From: Actinoplanes couchii
GTDB taxonomy: Bacteria; Actinomycetota; Actinomycetes; Mycobacteriales; Micromonosporaceae
Assembly: GCF_016862075.1 (NCBI RefSeq)
Contig: NZ_BOMG01000085.1
Coordinates: forward strand, 1-64,000
Direction: 5' to 3'
DNA length: 64,000 nt
Shown here: in pieces, positions 14,001-22,588 of the stretch
Layout of the letters: each line of letters starts with the position of its first letter
Numbering within the stretch: position 1 is the stretch's first letter
The notes under the pieces: model-generated
The model's database searches: none
What the model was told of the DNA's origin: nothing
The model's input: only the letters and a program-made list of their open reading frames with translations
Program-made: the position numbers and the translations under genes

Positions 14001-16715
14001 ATGGACGAGCAGCACGCGACCAGGGACGGCGACATCGAGACGCCGCCCGCTGCGCGGCCGCCCGCAGACGACACCGAGGGGTACGCACCACCGCCCCCAC
14101 CCGCACCGGGCGCCCTGTGGGGCGGCACCCCTCCCACCCCACCCACCTCGTCAGCAGCCGCAGCCCCGGCAGCCGCCAACGGCACAGCCGTGCCCACCGC
14201 CAAGGCCACCGCCTCAGACGCCGCCGCGCCCGTTCCCGGCGCGCCCGCATCCAAGAACGCCGACGCCGCTGGCAGTTCCGACACTGGCGCAAAACCCGCC
14301 AGCGCTGAAACAGCCGCACCCGTTTCCGGCGCGTCCGCGCCCAAGGCCGCTGACGCCGGCTCTGCCGCTGACACAAAGACCACCGGCGCTGAGGCTGCCG
14401 CACCCGTTTCTGATGTGCCCGCCTCCAAGCCTGCCGATACCGCCGGCGCCGCACCGAAAAACTCCGAGGCCGACAAGCCCACGCCCGACGACTCTCCGGC
14501 CTCCGACACCCCCGCCTCCACGGCCCCCGTGTCAGCAGCCCCGGTTTCCTCCGCCCAGGTCTCCGCGGCCCCCGTTTCCTCCGCCTCGGTCTCCGGCAGC
14601 CCGGTCTCGGCCGCTCCGGTCTCCAGCTCTCCGGCCGCCGGTTCCGCCAAGCCGGTCTCGGCAGCCCCGGTTTCCTCTGCCCCGGTCTCGGCAGCCCCGG
14701 TTTCCTCTGCCCCGGTCACCGCGGCTCCGGTTTCGGCCTCTCCGGGCGGTAGTTCCGCGCCCACTTCCGGAGCGCCGGTGCCCACCGTCTACGGCAAGGC
14801 GACCTCCACGCCGGCCTCAGCTGACGGGGTGAAGCCCGTCTCGGCCGCGCCCGTGGTCGGCTCCGCCAAGCCGGTCTCCGGGATCCCGACGTCGGCGGCC
14901 CCGGTTTCGGCAGCTCCGGGCTCCAGCTCTCCGGCCGCCGGTTCTGCCAAGCCGGTCTCGGCGGCCCCCGTGTCCGGCTCTTCCGCCGCGGGATCCGCCA
15001 AGCCGGTCTCCGCTTCACCTGCTGCGGGTTCCGCGGCGGTCGGTTCAGCGCGACCAGTCTCGGCGGCCCCGGTCGCTGGTTCCCCCTCATCCGGTCCCAC
15101 GGTCGGCTCCGCACAACCGGTTTCGGCAGCGCCCGTCTCGGCGGTTCCGGTCTCCGGATCTGCTTCCGTGGGCACCGCACAACCGGTTTCGGCAGCGCCG
15201 GTCTCTGGGCCTGCCTCAGTGGGCACCGCGCAGCCGGTTTCGGCAGCGCCTGTTTCCGGGGCTGCCGGGCCGGGTTCGGCGGTGTCCGGTGGTGGGTCGT
15301 CCCGGCCTATTTCGGCTGTGCCCGGCTCTGGTGCGGCTCGGGCCTCGGTGCCCGGGGTGGCCAAACCTTCCGGTGGTGCGGTTCCCGCTGCCCGGACCGG
15401 TGGGCAGCCGACCGTCTACGGCTCGTCGCCTCGCCCGGACCGGCCGCAGAGCCTCGGTGACACCGGCGGCTCCAGCAACGGAAAGGCCGGCGTCCCACAG
15501 TCTGCCGCTCCCCAGTCGGGTGCGTCCAAGGCCAGCGAAGCCGCACCTCAGACGTCTGAGCCCTCCTCGCCCAAACCGAGTGCGCCCAAACCGGGTGTGC
15601 CCGTGCCGGGTGCGCCCGCGCCGGATGCGCCCGCGCCGGGTGGGCCCAAGCCTGGGCAGCCCTCGCCTTCTGAGCCTCAGCCCGGGCCCGGGGAGCCGCT
15701 TCCCACGCCGTCGCGACCCGCGCCGCCCAAGCCGACCGATCCTCGGCCTTCGCAGCCGGAGCCCGGTAAGCCGCCGGCTCCGATCCCGACGCCTTCGCCC
15801 GTCCCTGTTCCGGCTCCGCCGGCGCCGGGGCCGTCTCCCATTCCGCCGACGCCGACGCCGGGGCCCGGGCCCAATCCCGCGCCGCCCGGTCCGGGGCCGA
15901 GTCCGGTTCCACCGGGGCCCGGGCCGAGCCCGGTGCCGCCCGCACCGGGACCGAGCCCGATTCCGCCGGGGCCCGGACCGAACCCGATTCCGCCTGGTCC
16001 GGGGCCCAGCCCGGTGCCGCCCGGCCCGGGTCCGAGTCCGGTTCCGCCGGGGCCTGGGCCCAGTCCGGTGCCGCCAGGGCCGGGTGTGGTTCCGCCTCCG
16101 CAGATGATCGGGGGTGGCGGGAACGGGCTGCCCAGCTATACCCTGCCGCCCAGCGCTGCCTCGGCAGGCTTGCCACCGGCCCCACAGAGCGCCCCTCGCG
16201 GAACGCCTTATCGGGGCTTCCCGTCGTCGCCGGAGAACATCGAGATGACCCAGCCGGTCTCTGCCGGAAATCCCTTCCCATCCGGGTCGCCGTACCCGTC
16301 TCAGACTCCTTCCGGCACGCCCTACCTCGGGACGCAGTACCCGTCCTCGGGAGCAGGCGCGGGCGCGGGCGGAACCGCATATCCGTCCCAGGCTCCCACC
16401 ACCCCGGTCAATCCCACGTCGGGTGGAGTGCCGCAGCAGCGTGGTCAGGTGGGTGGCACGGTCTACAGCACCGGTGGCTACCCGGCGATCGAGACGACGA
16501 TGCCGGTCAACATCGACCCGGTGGAGAACTCGGGGTCGCTGACCGGGCACATCCTGGCGCAGGGCTGGTACGACGCGCCGACCGAACAGCGCCGCAGCAA
16601 CCTGAAGGTGGTTGTCGCGATGCTGGTGGTGCTGGGGTTGCTCGTCACTGTGAGTCTGATCTTCGTCTTCACAGCGGGTGACGCCTTCACTGATTTCCTG
16701 GGCGGTCTGACGTAA
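14001..16715 (+). CDS. 904-residue low-complexity tail-anchored membrane protein
   Basis: Almost the whole protein is disordered and compositionally extreme. About residues 60-480 are Ala/Ser/Pro/Val with repeats such as AKPVSAAPVSGS. About 500-700 are Pro-rich, with tandem GPGPSPVPP units. About 720-850 are Pro/Ser/Gly/Tyr-rich. Near the C-terminus a folded-looking stretch (SGSLTGHILAQGWYDAP) and basic residues (EQRRSNLK) precede one membrane helix (VVVAMLVVLGLLVTVSLIFVF) and a short acidic end. By the positive-inside rule the long part is cytoplasmic. A ggAGGa-type site precedes the ATG. No family or function is recognised; an organising or tethering role is speculation. Confidence 0.85.
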   Translation: MDEQHATRDGDIETPPAARPPADDTEGYAPPPPPAPGALWGGTPPTPPTSSAAAAPAAANGTAVPTAKATASDAAAPVPGAPASKNADAAGSSDTGAKPASAETAAPVSGASAPKAADAGSAADTKTTGAEAAAPVSDVPASKPADTAGAAPKNSEADKPTPDDSPASDTPASTAPVSAAPVSSAQVSAAPVSSASVSGSPVSAAPVSSSPAAGSAKPVSAAPVSSAPVSAAPVSSAPVTAAPVSASPGGSSAPTSGAPVPTVYGKATSTPASADGVKPVSAAPVVGSAKPVSGIPTSAAPVSAAPGSSSPAAGSAKPVSAAPVSGSSAAGSAKPVSASPAAGSAAVGSARPVSAAPVAGSPSSGPTVGSAQPVSAAPVSAVPVSGSASVGTAQPVSAAPVSGPASVGTAQPVSAAPVSGAAGPGSAVSGGGSSRPISAVPGSGAARASVPGVAKPSGGAVPAARTGGQPTVYGSSPRPDRPQSLGDTGGSSNGKAGVPQSAAPQSGASKASEAAPQTSEPSSPKPSAPKPGVPVPGAPAPDAPAPGGPKPGQPSPSEPQPGPGEPLPTPSRPAPPKPTDPRPSQPEPGKPPAPIPTPSPVPVPAPPAPGPSPIPPTPTPGPGPNPAPPGPGPSPVPPGPGPSPVPPAPGPSPIPPGPGPNPIPPGPGPSPVPPGPGPSPVPPGPGPSPVPPGPGVVPPPQMIGGGGNGLPSYTLPPSAASAGLPPAPQSAPRGTPYRGFPSSPENIEMTQPVSAGNPFPSGSPYPSQTPSGTPYLGTQYPSSGAGAGAGGTAYPSQAPTTPVNPTSGGVPQQRGQVGGTVYSTGGYPAIETTMPVNIDPVENSGSLTGHILAQGWYDAPTEQRRSNLKVVVAMLVVLGLLVTVSLIFVFTAGDAFTDFLGGLT

Positions 16716-16849
16716 CTGTCGGACGTCCGTCAGTCGGTCGGGGCCTCGGCGTTTTGCTCGTCGGGGCCTCCGCCATTTAAGCTGGCGAGGTTGCGCTCCG
16801 GGGTGAGCGAGCCCACTACCCGGATGGAATGCGGGCGGCGGTCTCGACG

Positions 16850-16878
16850 TTGACCCGTACACTGATGGTAGTTATTGA
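16850..16878 (+). promoter_or_regulatory. Candidate sigma-70 promoter of the DEAD-box gene
   Basis: TTGACC (16850-16855), a 17-bp spacer and TATTGA (16873-16878) lie about 115 bp before the TTG start of the helicase gene, leaving a long 5' untranslated leader. The -10 match is partial. Confidence 0.35.
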
Positions 16879-16881
16879 CGC

Positions 16882-16904
16882 GGCGTGCCCCCCGGGTGCA
16901 CGCC
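16882..16904 (+). promoter_or_regulatory. Leader hairpin upstream of the DEAD-box helicase
   Basis: GGCGTG (16882-16887) pairs with CACGCC (16899-16904) near the predicted 5' end of a roughly 100-nt leader. Long structured leaders are common on cold-shock helicase mRNAs; that this one is thermoregulated is inference. Confidence 0.35.
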
Positions 16905-16992
16905 ACGGGCGTTCTTGCGGGCATTTCAGCGGGCGGTCGACTGTGACCGCGGCGGGCCATTCGCGAGCATGCGCCCCCGTAGAGAGGTTCTC

Positions 16993-18873
16993 TTGACCAC
17001 TTTCGCTGATTCCAGCACGTTCCCGTCCGTCATCGACAACGGCAACACCCCCGACATCGAAGCCCCTGAGACGGCCGTCACCGAGACGTCCGACACTCCC
17101 GCGGCCCCCAGCTTCGCCGACCTCGGTCTCCCGGCCGAGATCGTCCGCGTGCTGAGCCGTGAGGGCATCACCACCCCGTTCGAGATCCAGGCCGCGACCG
17201 TGCCGGACGCGCTGGCCGGCCGGGATGTCCTGGGCCGCGGCCAGACCGGTTCGGGCAAGACGCTCGCCTTCGGCCTGCCGGTGCTGGCTCGTGTCTCCAA
17301 GGGTGGCCGGGCTCGCCCGCACTACCCGAAGGCTCTGATCCTGGTTCCGACCCGTGAGCTGGCGATGCAGGTCGCCGACTCGCTGATGCCGGTCGGCCGG
17401 GCCGTCGGCGTCTTCCTGAAGACCGCGGTCGGCGGGGTTCCCTACGACCGCCAGATGGACGCGCTGCGCCGCGGCGTCGAGGTGATCGTCGCCACTCCGG
17501 GTCGTCTCGGCGACCTGATCGAGCGGGGCGCCTGCCGCCTCGACGACGTCGAGGTCACCGTTCTCGACGAGGCCGACCAGATGGCCGACATGGGCTTCCT
17601 GCCCGAGGTCACCGACCTGCTGTCCAAGACTCCGGCGACCGCGCAGCGCCTGCTGTTCTCGGCCACTCTGGACGGTGACGTCGACACCCTGGTCAAGCGG
17701 TTCATGACCGACCCGGTGACGCACTCCACGGCTCCGGCCGAGGCCAGCGTGTCCACCATGGAACACCACATGCTGCTGATCCCGCCGGCCGACAAGTTCC
17801 CGATCACCTCGTGGATCGCGAACCGGGACGGCAAGACCATCGTCTTCGCCCGCACCCAGATGGGCGTCGACCGGCTGGTCGAGCAGCTCGCCGCGGTCGG
17901 TGTCCGGGCCGGTGCCCTGCACGGTGGCAAGACGCAGCGGGTCCGCACCCGCACGCTCGCCGAGTTCAAGGAAGGCCGGACGAACGTCCTGGTCGCGACG
18001 GACGTGGCGGCGCGCGGCATCCACGTCGACGGCATCTCTCTGGTCATGCACGTGGACCCGCCGAAGGACCCGAAGGACTACCTGCACCGCGCCGGTCGTA
18101 CGGCACGGGCCGGCGAGTCCGGCTCGGTCGTGACGCTGGTTCTGCCGAAGCAGCGCCGCACCACCCAGGCGATGATGTCCAAGGCCGGCGTCAACCCGGG
18201 CGAGTTCCGCGTCCGTCTCGGCGACGAGAAGCTGGCCGAGGTCACCGGTGCGCGTGAGCCCAGTGGTATCCCGGTGGTGGAGGAGCCGGAGCCTCGTCGT
18301 GAGCGTTCCGGTGGCCGTGGCCGCTTCGGCGACCGTCCCCGTGGCGACCGCCCGCAGCGTTCGTACGGTGACCGGCCCCAGCGTGGCTACGGCGACCGCA
18401 ACGAGCGTTCGTTCGGCGACCGCCCGCAGCGTTCCTACGGCGACCGCCCGCAGGGTTCGTACGGTGACCGCCCGCAGGGTGGCTACGGCGACCGTCCCCA
18501 GGGCGACCGCTCGTTCGGCGACCGGCCGCAGCGCTCCTACGGCGACCGCCCGCAGGGTTCGTACAGCGACCGGCCGCAGCGTTCCTACGGCGACCGCCCG
18601 CAGGGCGACCGTTCGTACGGTGACCGTCCGCAGGGTTCCTACGGCGACCGCCCTCAGGGCGACCGGCCGCAGGGCCAGGGTGACCGCTCGTTCGGTGACC
18701 GCCCGCAGCGCTCGTTCGGCGACCGTCCGCAGCGTTCCTTCGGTGACCGCCCGACCGGCCAGCGCCGGGACGGCCACAGCGCCGGCGGCGGCCAGCGTTC
18801 GTTCGGCGGCGGCGACCGTCGCGAGGGCCCGAGCGGCCGTCACGGCACCTCCCGCCCGGCCCGCAGCTACTGA
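16993..18873 (+). CDS. DEAD-box ATP-dependent RNA helicase
   Basis: About 626 residues from the TTG at 16993, which has AGAGG 5 nt upstream. All helicase motifs are present in order: Q motif (PFEIQAATVP), Walker A (GQTGSGKT), PTREL, TPGR, DEAD (VLDEADQMADMGF), SAT, and in the second RecA domain VATDVAARGIH and HRAGRTAR. The C-terminal ~180 residues are a disordered RNA-binding tail of SYGDRPQ/SFGDRPQ repeats. Proteins of this build unwind structured RNA in ribosome assembly, mRNA decay and cold adaptation. The tail may drive RNA condensates (inference). A strong terminator follows. Confidence 0.95.
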   Translation: MTTFADSSTFPSVIDNGNTPDIEAPETAVTETSDTPAAPSFADLGLPAEIVRVLSREGITTPFEIQAATVPDALAGRDVLGRGQTGSGKTLAFGLPVLARVSKGGRARPHYPKALILVPTRELAMQVADSLMPVGRAVGVFLKTAVGGVPYDRQMDALRRGVEVIVATPGRLGDLIERGACRLDDVEVTVLDEADQMADMGFLPEVTDLLSKTPATAQRLLFSATLDGDVDTLVKRFMTDPVTHSTAPAEASVSTMEHHMLLIPPADKFPITSWIANRDGKTIVFARTQMGVDRLVEQLAAVGVRAGALHGGKTQRVRTRTLAEFKEGRTNVLVATDVAARGIHVDGISLVMHVDPPKDPKDYLHRAGRTARAGESGSVVTLVLPKQRRTTQAMMSKAGVNPGEFRVRLGDEKLAEVTGAREPSGIPVVEEPEPRRERSGGRGRFGDRPRGDRPQRSYGDRPQRGYGDRNERSFGDRPQRSYGDRPQGSYGDRPQGGYGDRPQGDRSFGDRPQRSYGDRPQGSYSDRPQRSYGDRPQGDRSYGDRPQGSYGDRPQGDRPQGQGDRSFGDRPQRSFGDRPQRSFGDRPTGQRRDGHSAGGGQRSFGGGDRREGPSGRHGTSRPARSY

Positions 18874-18915
18874 TCCACAGCACGGAGACGTAAGCACGCA
18901 GCAACACCAGTCGAA

Positions 18916-18957
18916 GGCGAAGCCCCGACCCGCGAGACAGCGGGCCGGGGCTTCGCC
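18916..18957 (+). terminator. Strong intrinsic terminator after the helicase
   Basis: An 18-bp stem with one mismatch: arms 18916-18933 and 18940-18957, 6-nt loop GAGACA. It is 43 bp after the helicase stop. Confidence 0.8.
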
Positions 18958-19330
18958 CGTTCCACCGAAAACACACCGACTTCCCCACGCAAAAACCCAA
19001 GCCGACGACGCAAGAAGAACGCCGCTTTCCGCGTACGCGTGACAAGAGCGCCGCCCGTCCGAGGTGACCACAGGGCGGGGCGCGACGGACGGTGGCAGCG
19101 CATGGCATCCACCTCGGGGGCGGAGACGGCGCACGGCATCCATCTCGGCGGACGGTGGCGGCGCATGGCCATCACGTCGACGGGCGGGGACGGCGCCCGG
19201 TGGCCACGGGGCGGGGTGACCACCGCTCCCGGGCCCGGCGGTCGCGGGTCGGTCCGGGGTGGCGTCCTGCCTTGCGGGGCCGCCACTGGACTCTGCCCAC
19301 TCGTACCGGAAAAGGGAATTTGATCTTTGC
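18958..19330. other. Gene-free gap with short degenerate repeats
   Basis: No convincing gene is seen between the helicase terminator and the AGTGAAAGA repeat. At about 19085-19200 a ~30-bp motif containing GGTGGC(A/G)GCGCATGGC and CATCCA(C/T)CTCGG recurs two to three times imperfectly. The frames through it are open on both strands only because of GC content. Confidence 0.5.
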
Positions 19331-19357
19331 AGTGAAAGAAGTGAAAGAAGTGAAAGG
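19331..19357 (+). repeat. Three 9-bp direct repeats upstream of a leaderless gene
   Basis: GTGAAAGAA is repeated in tandem (19332-19340, 19341-19349 and a partial third copy from 19350) within an A-rich island. It ends 15 bp before the TACGTT -10 box at 19373-19378. The position fits an activator-binding or UP-like element. Confidence 0.5.
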
Positions 19358-19384
19358 ACCTACGGGAGCGGGTACGTTACCGGC

Positions 19385-20005
19385 ATGGCGCTGGCGACCG
19401 CGTTGTTCTGGGAGCGTGACGACGTTCCCGGGGCGGAGCATGTTCTTTCCGGGGACGGTTTTGTTCGCGGCACGATGCTGACCGCCGCGCCGGTTCCGTT
19501 CGTCTGTCGCTATCAGGTGCTGACCGATCCTGGCGGGGTGACCGCGCGCGCCGAGGTCTCCACCGAGGGCGCCGGCTGGACCCGGACGGTGCGGCTGGAG
19601 CTGGCCGCGGGCCGCTGGCGGGTGACCGGTTCGGAGCAGGGTGATCTGGACGCGGCCCTGGTGGAAGCGGGGCATGCGCGCGCCGGGCAGCCGGGCTGTG
19701 CCGATCCTGATCTGTTGTACGGGGCGTTCGACGTGGATCTGGCCGGGTCGGCGCTGTTCACCGCGCTACCGATCAGGCGGCTGGGGCTGCGGGGCGCCGA
19801 GCCCGGGGTGTCGCATCGGATCAGTGTCGCGCTGGTTCTGGTGCCGAGCCTGGAGGTGGTGCAGGGGGATCAGATCTACACCCCGCTGGGCGGCGATCGG
19901 GTCCGGTTCGCGAGTGAGACCTTCAGCGCCGATCTGGAGTACGACGCCGACGGTTTTGTGGTCGATTATCCGGGGCTGGCGCGGCGGGTCACAGCTTCTG
20001 CTTGA
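19385..20005 (+). CDS. Putative glycolipid-binding domain protein
   Basis: 206 residues matching the overall layout of the PF06475 (DUF1089, putative glycolipid-binding) family. It starts with ATALFWERDDVPGAEHVL, carries WRVTGSEQGDLDAALV and a DPDLLYGAFDVDLAGS core, and ends YDADGFVVDYPGLARR. The fold is a beta-barrel thought to bind lipid-like ligands; the role is unknown. The ATG is leaderless (TACGTT 6 nt upstream). Its 3' end overlaps the convergent metallopeptidase gene by 17 bp, so the two mRNAs are partly complementary. Confidence 0.8.
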   Translation: MALATALFWERDDVPGAEHVLSGDGFVRGTMLTAAPVPFVCRYQVLTDPGGVTARAEVSTEGAGWTRTVRLELAAGRWRVTGSEQGDLDAALVEAGHARAGQPGCADPDLLYGAFDVDLAGSALFTALPIRRLGLRGAEPGVSHRISVALVLVPSLEVVQGDQIYTPLGGDRVRFASETFSADLEYDADGFVVDYPGLARRVTASA

Positions 20006-21284
20006 TCCAGCTCACGCACGCCTTGTCGACGGCGGCGAAGGGTTTTCCATAGACGGCCTGGGATGCCGCGTCCCGTTCCACTCCGCTGTGCAGCACCATT
20101 TGGACGAAGTTCAGCATCTTCGGTTCACCGTACTTCTCGGCCATGCAGGCGACCGCGAAGTGGCCGGTGGCGTAGAGCCTGGTGACGGCAAGGTCGTCGG
20201 ATTTCTCGGTGAGCGACGGAACCGCGATGGTCTTCACCGCACGGCCCCGGGAGCGGACGAACCGCAGCGCGTCGCCGCTGTAGCCGTTCTGCGGTTTGCC
20301 GGGCTGGTAACCGATGTATTCGGCGACGCCCTCGGTCAGCCACTGGTCTTTCTCGGCGTCGCGATTGTGGTTGCCGTCGAGGGTGACGGAATGGCCGAGT
20401 TCGTGCTGGATGACCTCGGTGATGTAACGGTTTCCCTCCGGCATCACCTTGCTCGCTTTCACCACGATGTCGCTGCCGGTGTTGTTGAGTTGCAGGTGAT
20501 AGGCGACCGACCAGGGTGGTGCCGCTCCGGCGTACCAGCTCTTCCACATCTTGTTGTCGGCCAAGTAGATCCGGTATTTGGCCCGCGGATTGTTCAGTTG
20601 CGCGGCGTAACGGTCGGCGACGGCGGCGGCCTTCTCGGCGAGCGGCAGGACCCGTTTGACGTTGGCGGCCTGCGACTTGGGGCCGGCCACGATGACCCGC
20701 TCGCCCGCGGCGACGGTCAGCGCGGTGTTCTCCCACGGGGCCGGCTGCAGGTAGTTGCTGACCCCGGAGTCGGCCATCCTGGTGATCACCCAGGAGCCGC
20801 CGCGGGACGTCCAGGTGATCTTGTGGATGATCTTCGGCGCCCCGCCGGTGGGGTCCAGCCGGTAGGCGGGGCAGGCGACGCCGCTGAAGCAGTAGGTGAG
20901 CCCGACCTTGCCGGTCAGCGTGGCGCCCTTCTCGGTCAGCTCGCCGTCGATGCCCATGTCGGCGGAGGTGAGGTCGAGCGCCCGCAGGTTCTTGAAGATC
21001 GTCCGGTAGCGCGGCTGCAGCTTCTTGTCGATCGGGGCGAGCCAGCCCGCCTCGTCGCCCTTGAGCAGCGCCAGCTTCTGGGCGTCGACCTGGCTGCTCA
21101 CCTGCTCGAACGGGGTGAGTGCCCGGGACGGCTCCGGAGCCGGGGCGGACACCGAGGCGACCGGGGTCGCGACGGCCGCCTCCGCACCGTCCGGCCAGAG
21201 CCCGACGACACTGGCGGTCAGCACCGCGATCACCAGACCGGCAACCGGCACCAACGGCTTCTTCCGCGGCGGGCTCTCATCCAT
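19989..21284 (-). CDS. Membrane-anchored gluzincin-type metallopeptidase (copy 1)
   Basis: About 431 residues from the ATG at 21284. A basic N-terminus and one helix (LVPVAGLVIAVLTASVVGLW) act as signal or anchor, so the domain is extracellular. Two cysteines (YCFSGVAC) may form a disulfide. The zinc site is HELGH at about residues 294-298, followed by WLTEGVAEYIGY, the Glu-containing second motif of the peptidase MA family (PF13485-like). The substrate is unknown. The neighbouring gene is a tandem paralogue. The start is leaderless with TAGATT 7 nt upstream, the same promoter arrangement as copy 2. Confidence 0.82.
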   Translation of the reverse strand: MDESPPRKKPLVPVAGLVIAVLTASVVGLWPDGAEAAVATPVASVSAPAPEPSRALTPFEQVSSQVDAQKLALLKGDEAGWLAPIDKKLQPRYRTIFKNLRALDLTSADMGIDGELTEKGATLTGKVGLTYCFSGVACPAYRLDPTGGAPKIIHKITWTSRGGSWVITRMADSGVSNYLQPAPWENTALTVAAGERVIVAGPKSQAANVKRVLPLAEKAAAVADRYAAQLNNPRAKYRIYLADNKMWKSWYAGAAPPWSVAYHLQLNNTGSDIVVKASKVMPEGNRYITEVIQHELGHSVTLDGNHNRDAEKDQWLTEGVAEYIGYQPGKPQNGYSGDALRFVRSRGRAVKTIAVPSLTEKSDDLAVTRLYATGHFAVACMAEKYGEPKMLNFVQMVLHSGVERDAASQAVYGKPFAAVDKACVSWIKQKL

Positions 21285-21319
21285 GATCGGGAATCTAACC
21301 ACGCGGCCGATCCGGCTCA

Positions 21320-22564
21320 CTATCCGATTTGCTGCTTGATCCAGCTCACACAAGCTTTATCGACGGTTTTGAACGGTTTGCCGAACGCGGCGCGGGCGGC
21401 CGGATCCAATCCCTGTCCCTTTCGCACCACCCGGGCGACGAAGTCGAGCATCTTCGGCTCGCCGTATTTCGCGGCCATGCACCCGACGGCGAAGTGCCCG
21501 GTGGCATAGAGGTTGCTGACGGTCGCCGAGTCCGCGTCGTCGGCGACCGGCGCCACCGCGATCGTCCGTGGGCCGCGGACGAAGTAGCGGCTGTCGGTGG
21601 CCTTCGGCTGGCGCGGCAGGTTGCCGATGTACTCGGCGATGCCCTCGACCAGCCACAACGGCCCGCCGCTCTGGTCCTTGTTGCCGTTCAGCGTCACACC
21701 GTGCGTCAGCTCGTGCTGGAGCAGCGCGGTGATCTCGGCGTCCGTCCCGGGCCGGACCAGCTCGGTGTGGACGACGGTGTCACTCCCGGTCCAGCCGATC
21801 AGCAGGTGGTAGGCGGCGGTCAGCTTCCCCGGGTCGGCCTTGCTGTACCAGCTGTTCCAGCTCTTCTTGTCGGCCAGATAGATCCGGTACCGGGGCTGCG
21901 GATTGCCCAGCTTCCCGGCGTACCGGTCGGCGACGACCGCGGCCTTCTCGGCGAGCGGGAGGAAGCGGTCCAGCTGCCCGGCCGTCGACGCCGGCGCGGC
22001 CAGGGTCACCCGCGGGCCCCGGACGATGCTCAGGGCCTTGTCCTCCCAGGGCGCCGGCTCCAGGCCGTTGGCGATGCCGGAGTCGGCGATCCCGGTGAGC
22101 TGGTACGCGCCGTCCCGCACGGTCCAGGTGAGCTTGTGGACGACGTCGGGCGCGCTGCCGTGATCCGCGGTCTGGCTGAGCATGCACTCGACGCCGTCGA
22201 AGCAGTAGCTGAGCCGGATCCGGACCACCATCGTGGTGCCGGTCATGTCCGGCTGATCGTCGAACTCCAGCTCCGCCTGGGTCAGGTCGAGTGCCCGCAG
22301 ATTCCGGAAGATCGCCCGGTAACGGCCCTGGAGTTTGGCGTCGACCGGGGCGAGCCAGGCCTTCTCATCGCCGTCGACGAGCGCCTTTTCCTGCTTTTCC
22401 AGAATGAATCGGACTTTTTCCAGCGGGGTAGCCGACGCGGGTGGCGGGACGGACAAAGCCACGGCCGGGGCGGCTGCGGGCGTCGACGGCCGCAACAGGA
22501 AGGCTCCGGCCCCCACCGCGACCGCCAGCCCGCTGATCCACAATGCTCGTGCTCGAACCCCCAT
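21320..22564 (-). CDS. Membrane-anchored gluzincin-type metallopeptidase (copy 2)
   Basis: About 414 residues, colinear with copy 1 over nearly the full length (shared APWEDKALS-type, YRIYLADKKSWNSWY, YATGHFAVGCMAAKYGEPKML and VDKACVSWIKQ segments). One N-terminal helix (ALWISGLAVAVGAGAFLL) exports or anchors it. The zinc motif is HELTH followed by WLVEGIAEYIG. Tandem duplication is evident. The copies differ mainly in the N-terminus and the segment after the first motif. The ATG at 22564 is leaderless, with TAGATC 7 nt upstream. Confidence 0.82.
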   Translation of the reverse strand: MGVRARALWISGLAVAVGAGAFLLRPSTPAAAPAVALSVPPPASATPLEKVRFILEKQEKALVDGDEKAWLAPVDAKLQGRYRAIFRNLRALDLTQAELEFDDQPDMTGTTMVVRIRLSYCFDGVECMLSQTADHGSAPDVVHKLTWTVRDGAYQLTGIADSGIANGLEPAPWEDKALSIVRGPRVTLAAPASTAGQLDRFLPLAEKAAVVADRYAGKLGNPQPRYRIYLADKKSWNSWYSKADPGKLTAAYHLLIGWTGSDTVVHTELVRPGTDAEITALLQHELTHGVTLNGNKDQSGGPLWLVEGIAEYIGNLPRQPKATDSRYFVRGPRTIAVAPVADDADSATVSNLYATGHFAVGCMAAKYGEPKMLDFVARVVRKGQGLDPAARAAFGKPFKTVDKACVSWIKQQIG

Positions 22565-22588
22565 GGTGGAGGATCTAACCACGACCTT

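Noticed and set aside
15216..16862. Long minus-strand frame under the 904-residue protein
   Set aside because: Composition is almost only Arg/Gly/Pro, as expected for the complement of Pro/Ser/Ala codons. The plus frame ends in a proper membrane helix and stop.
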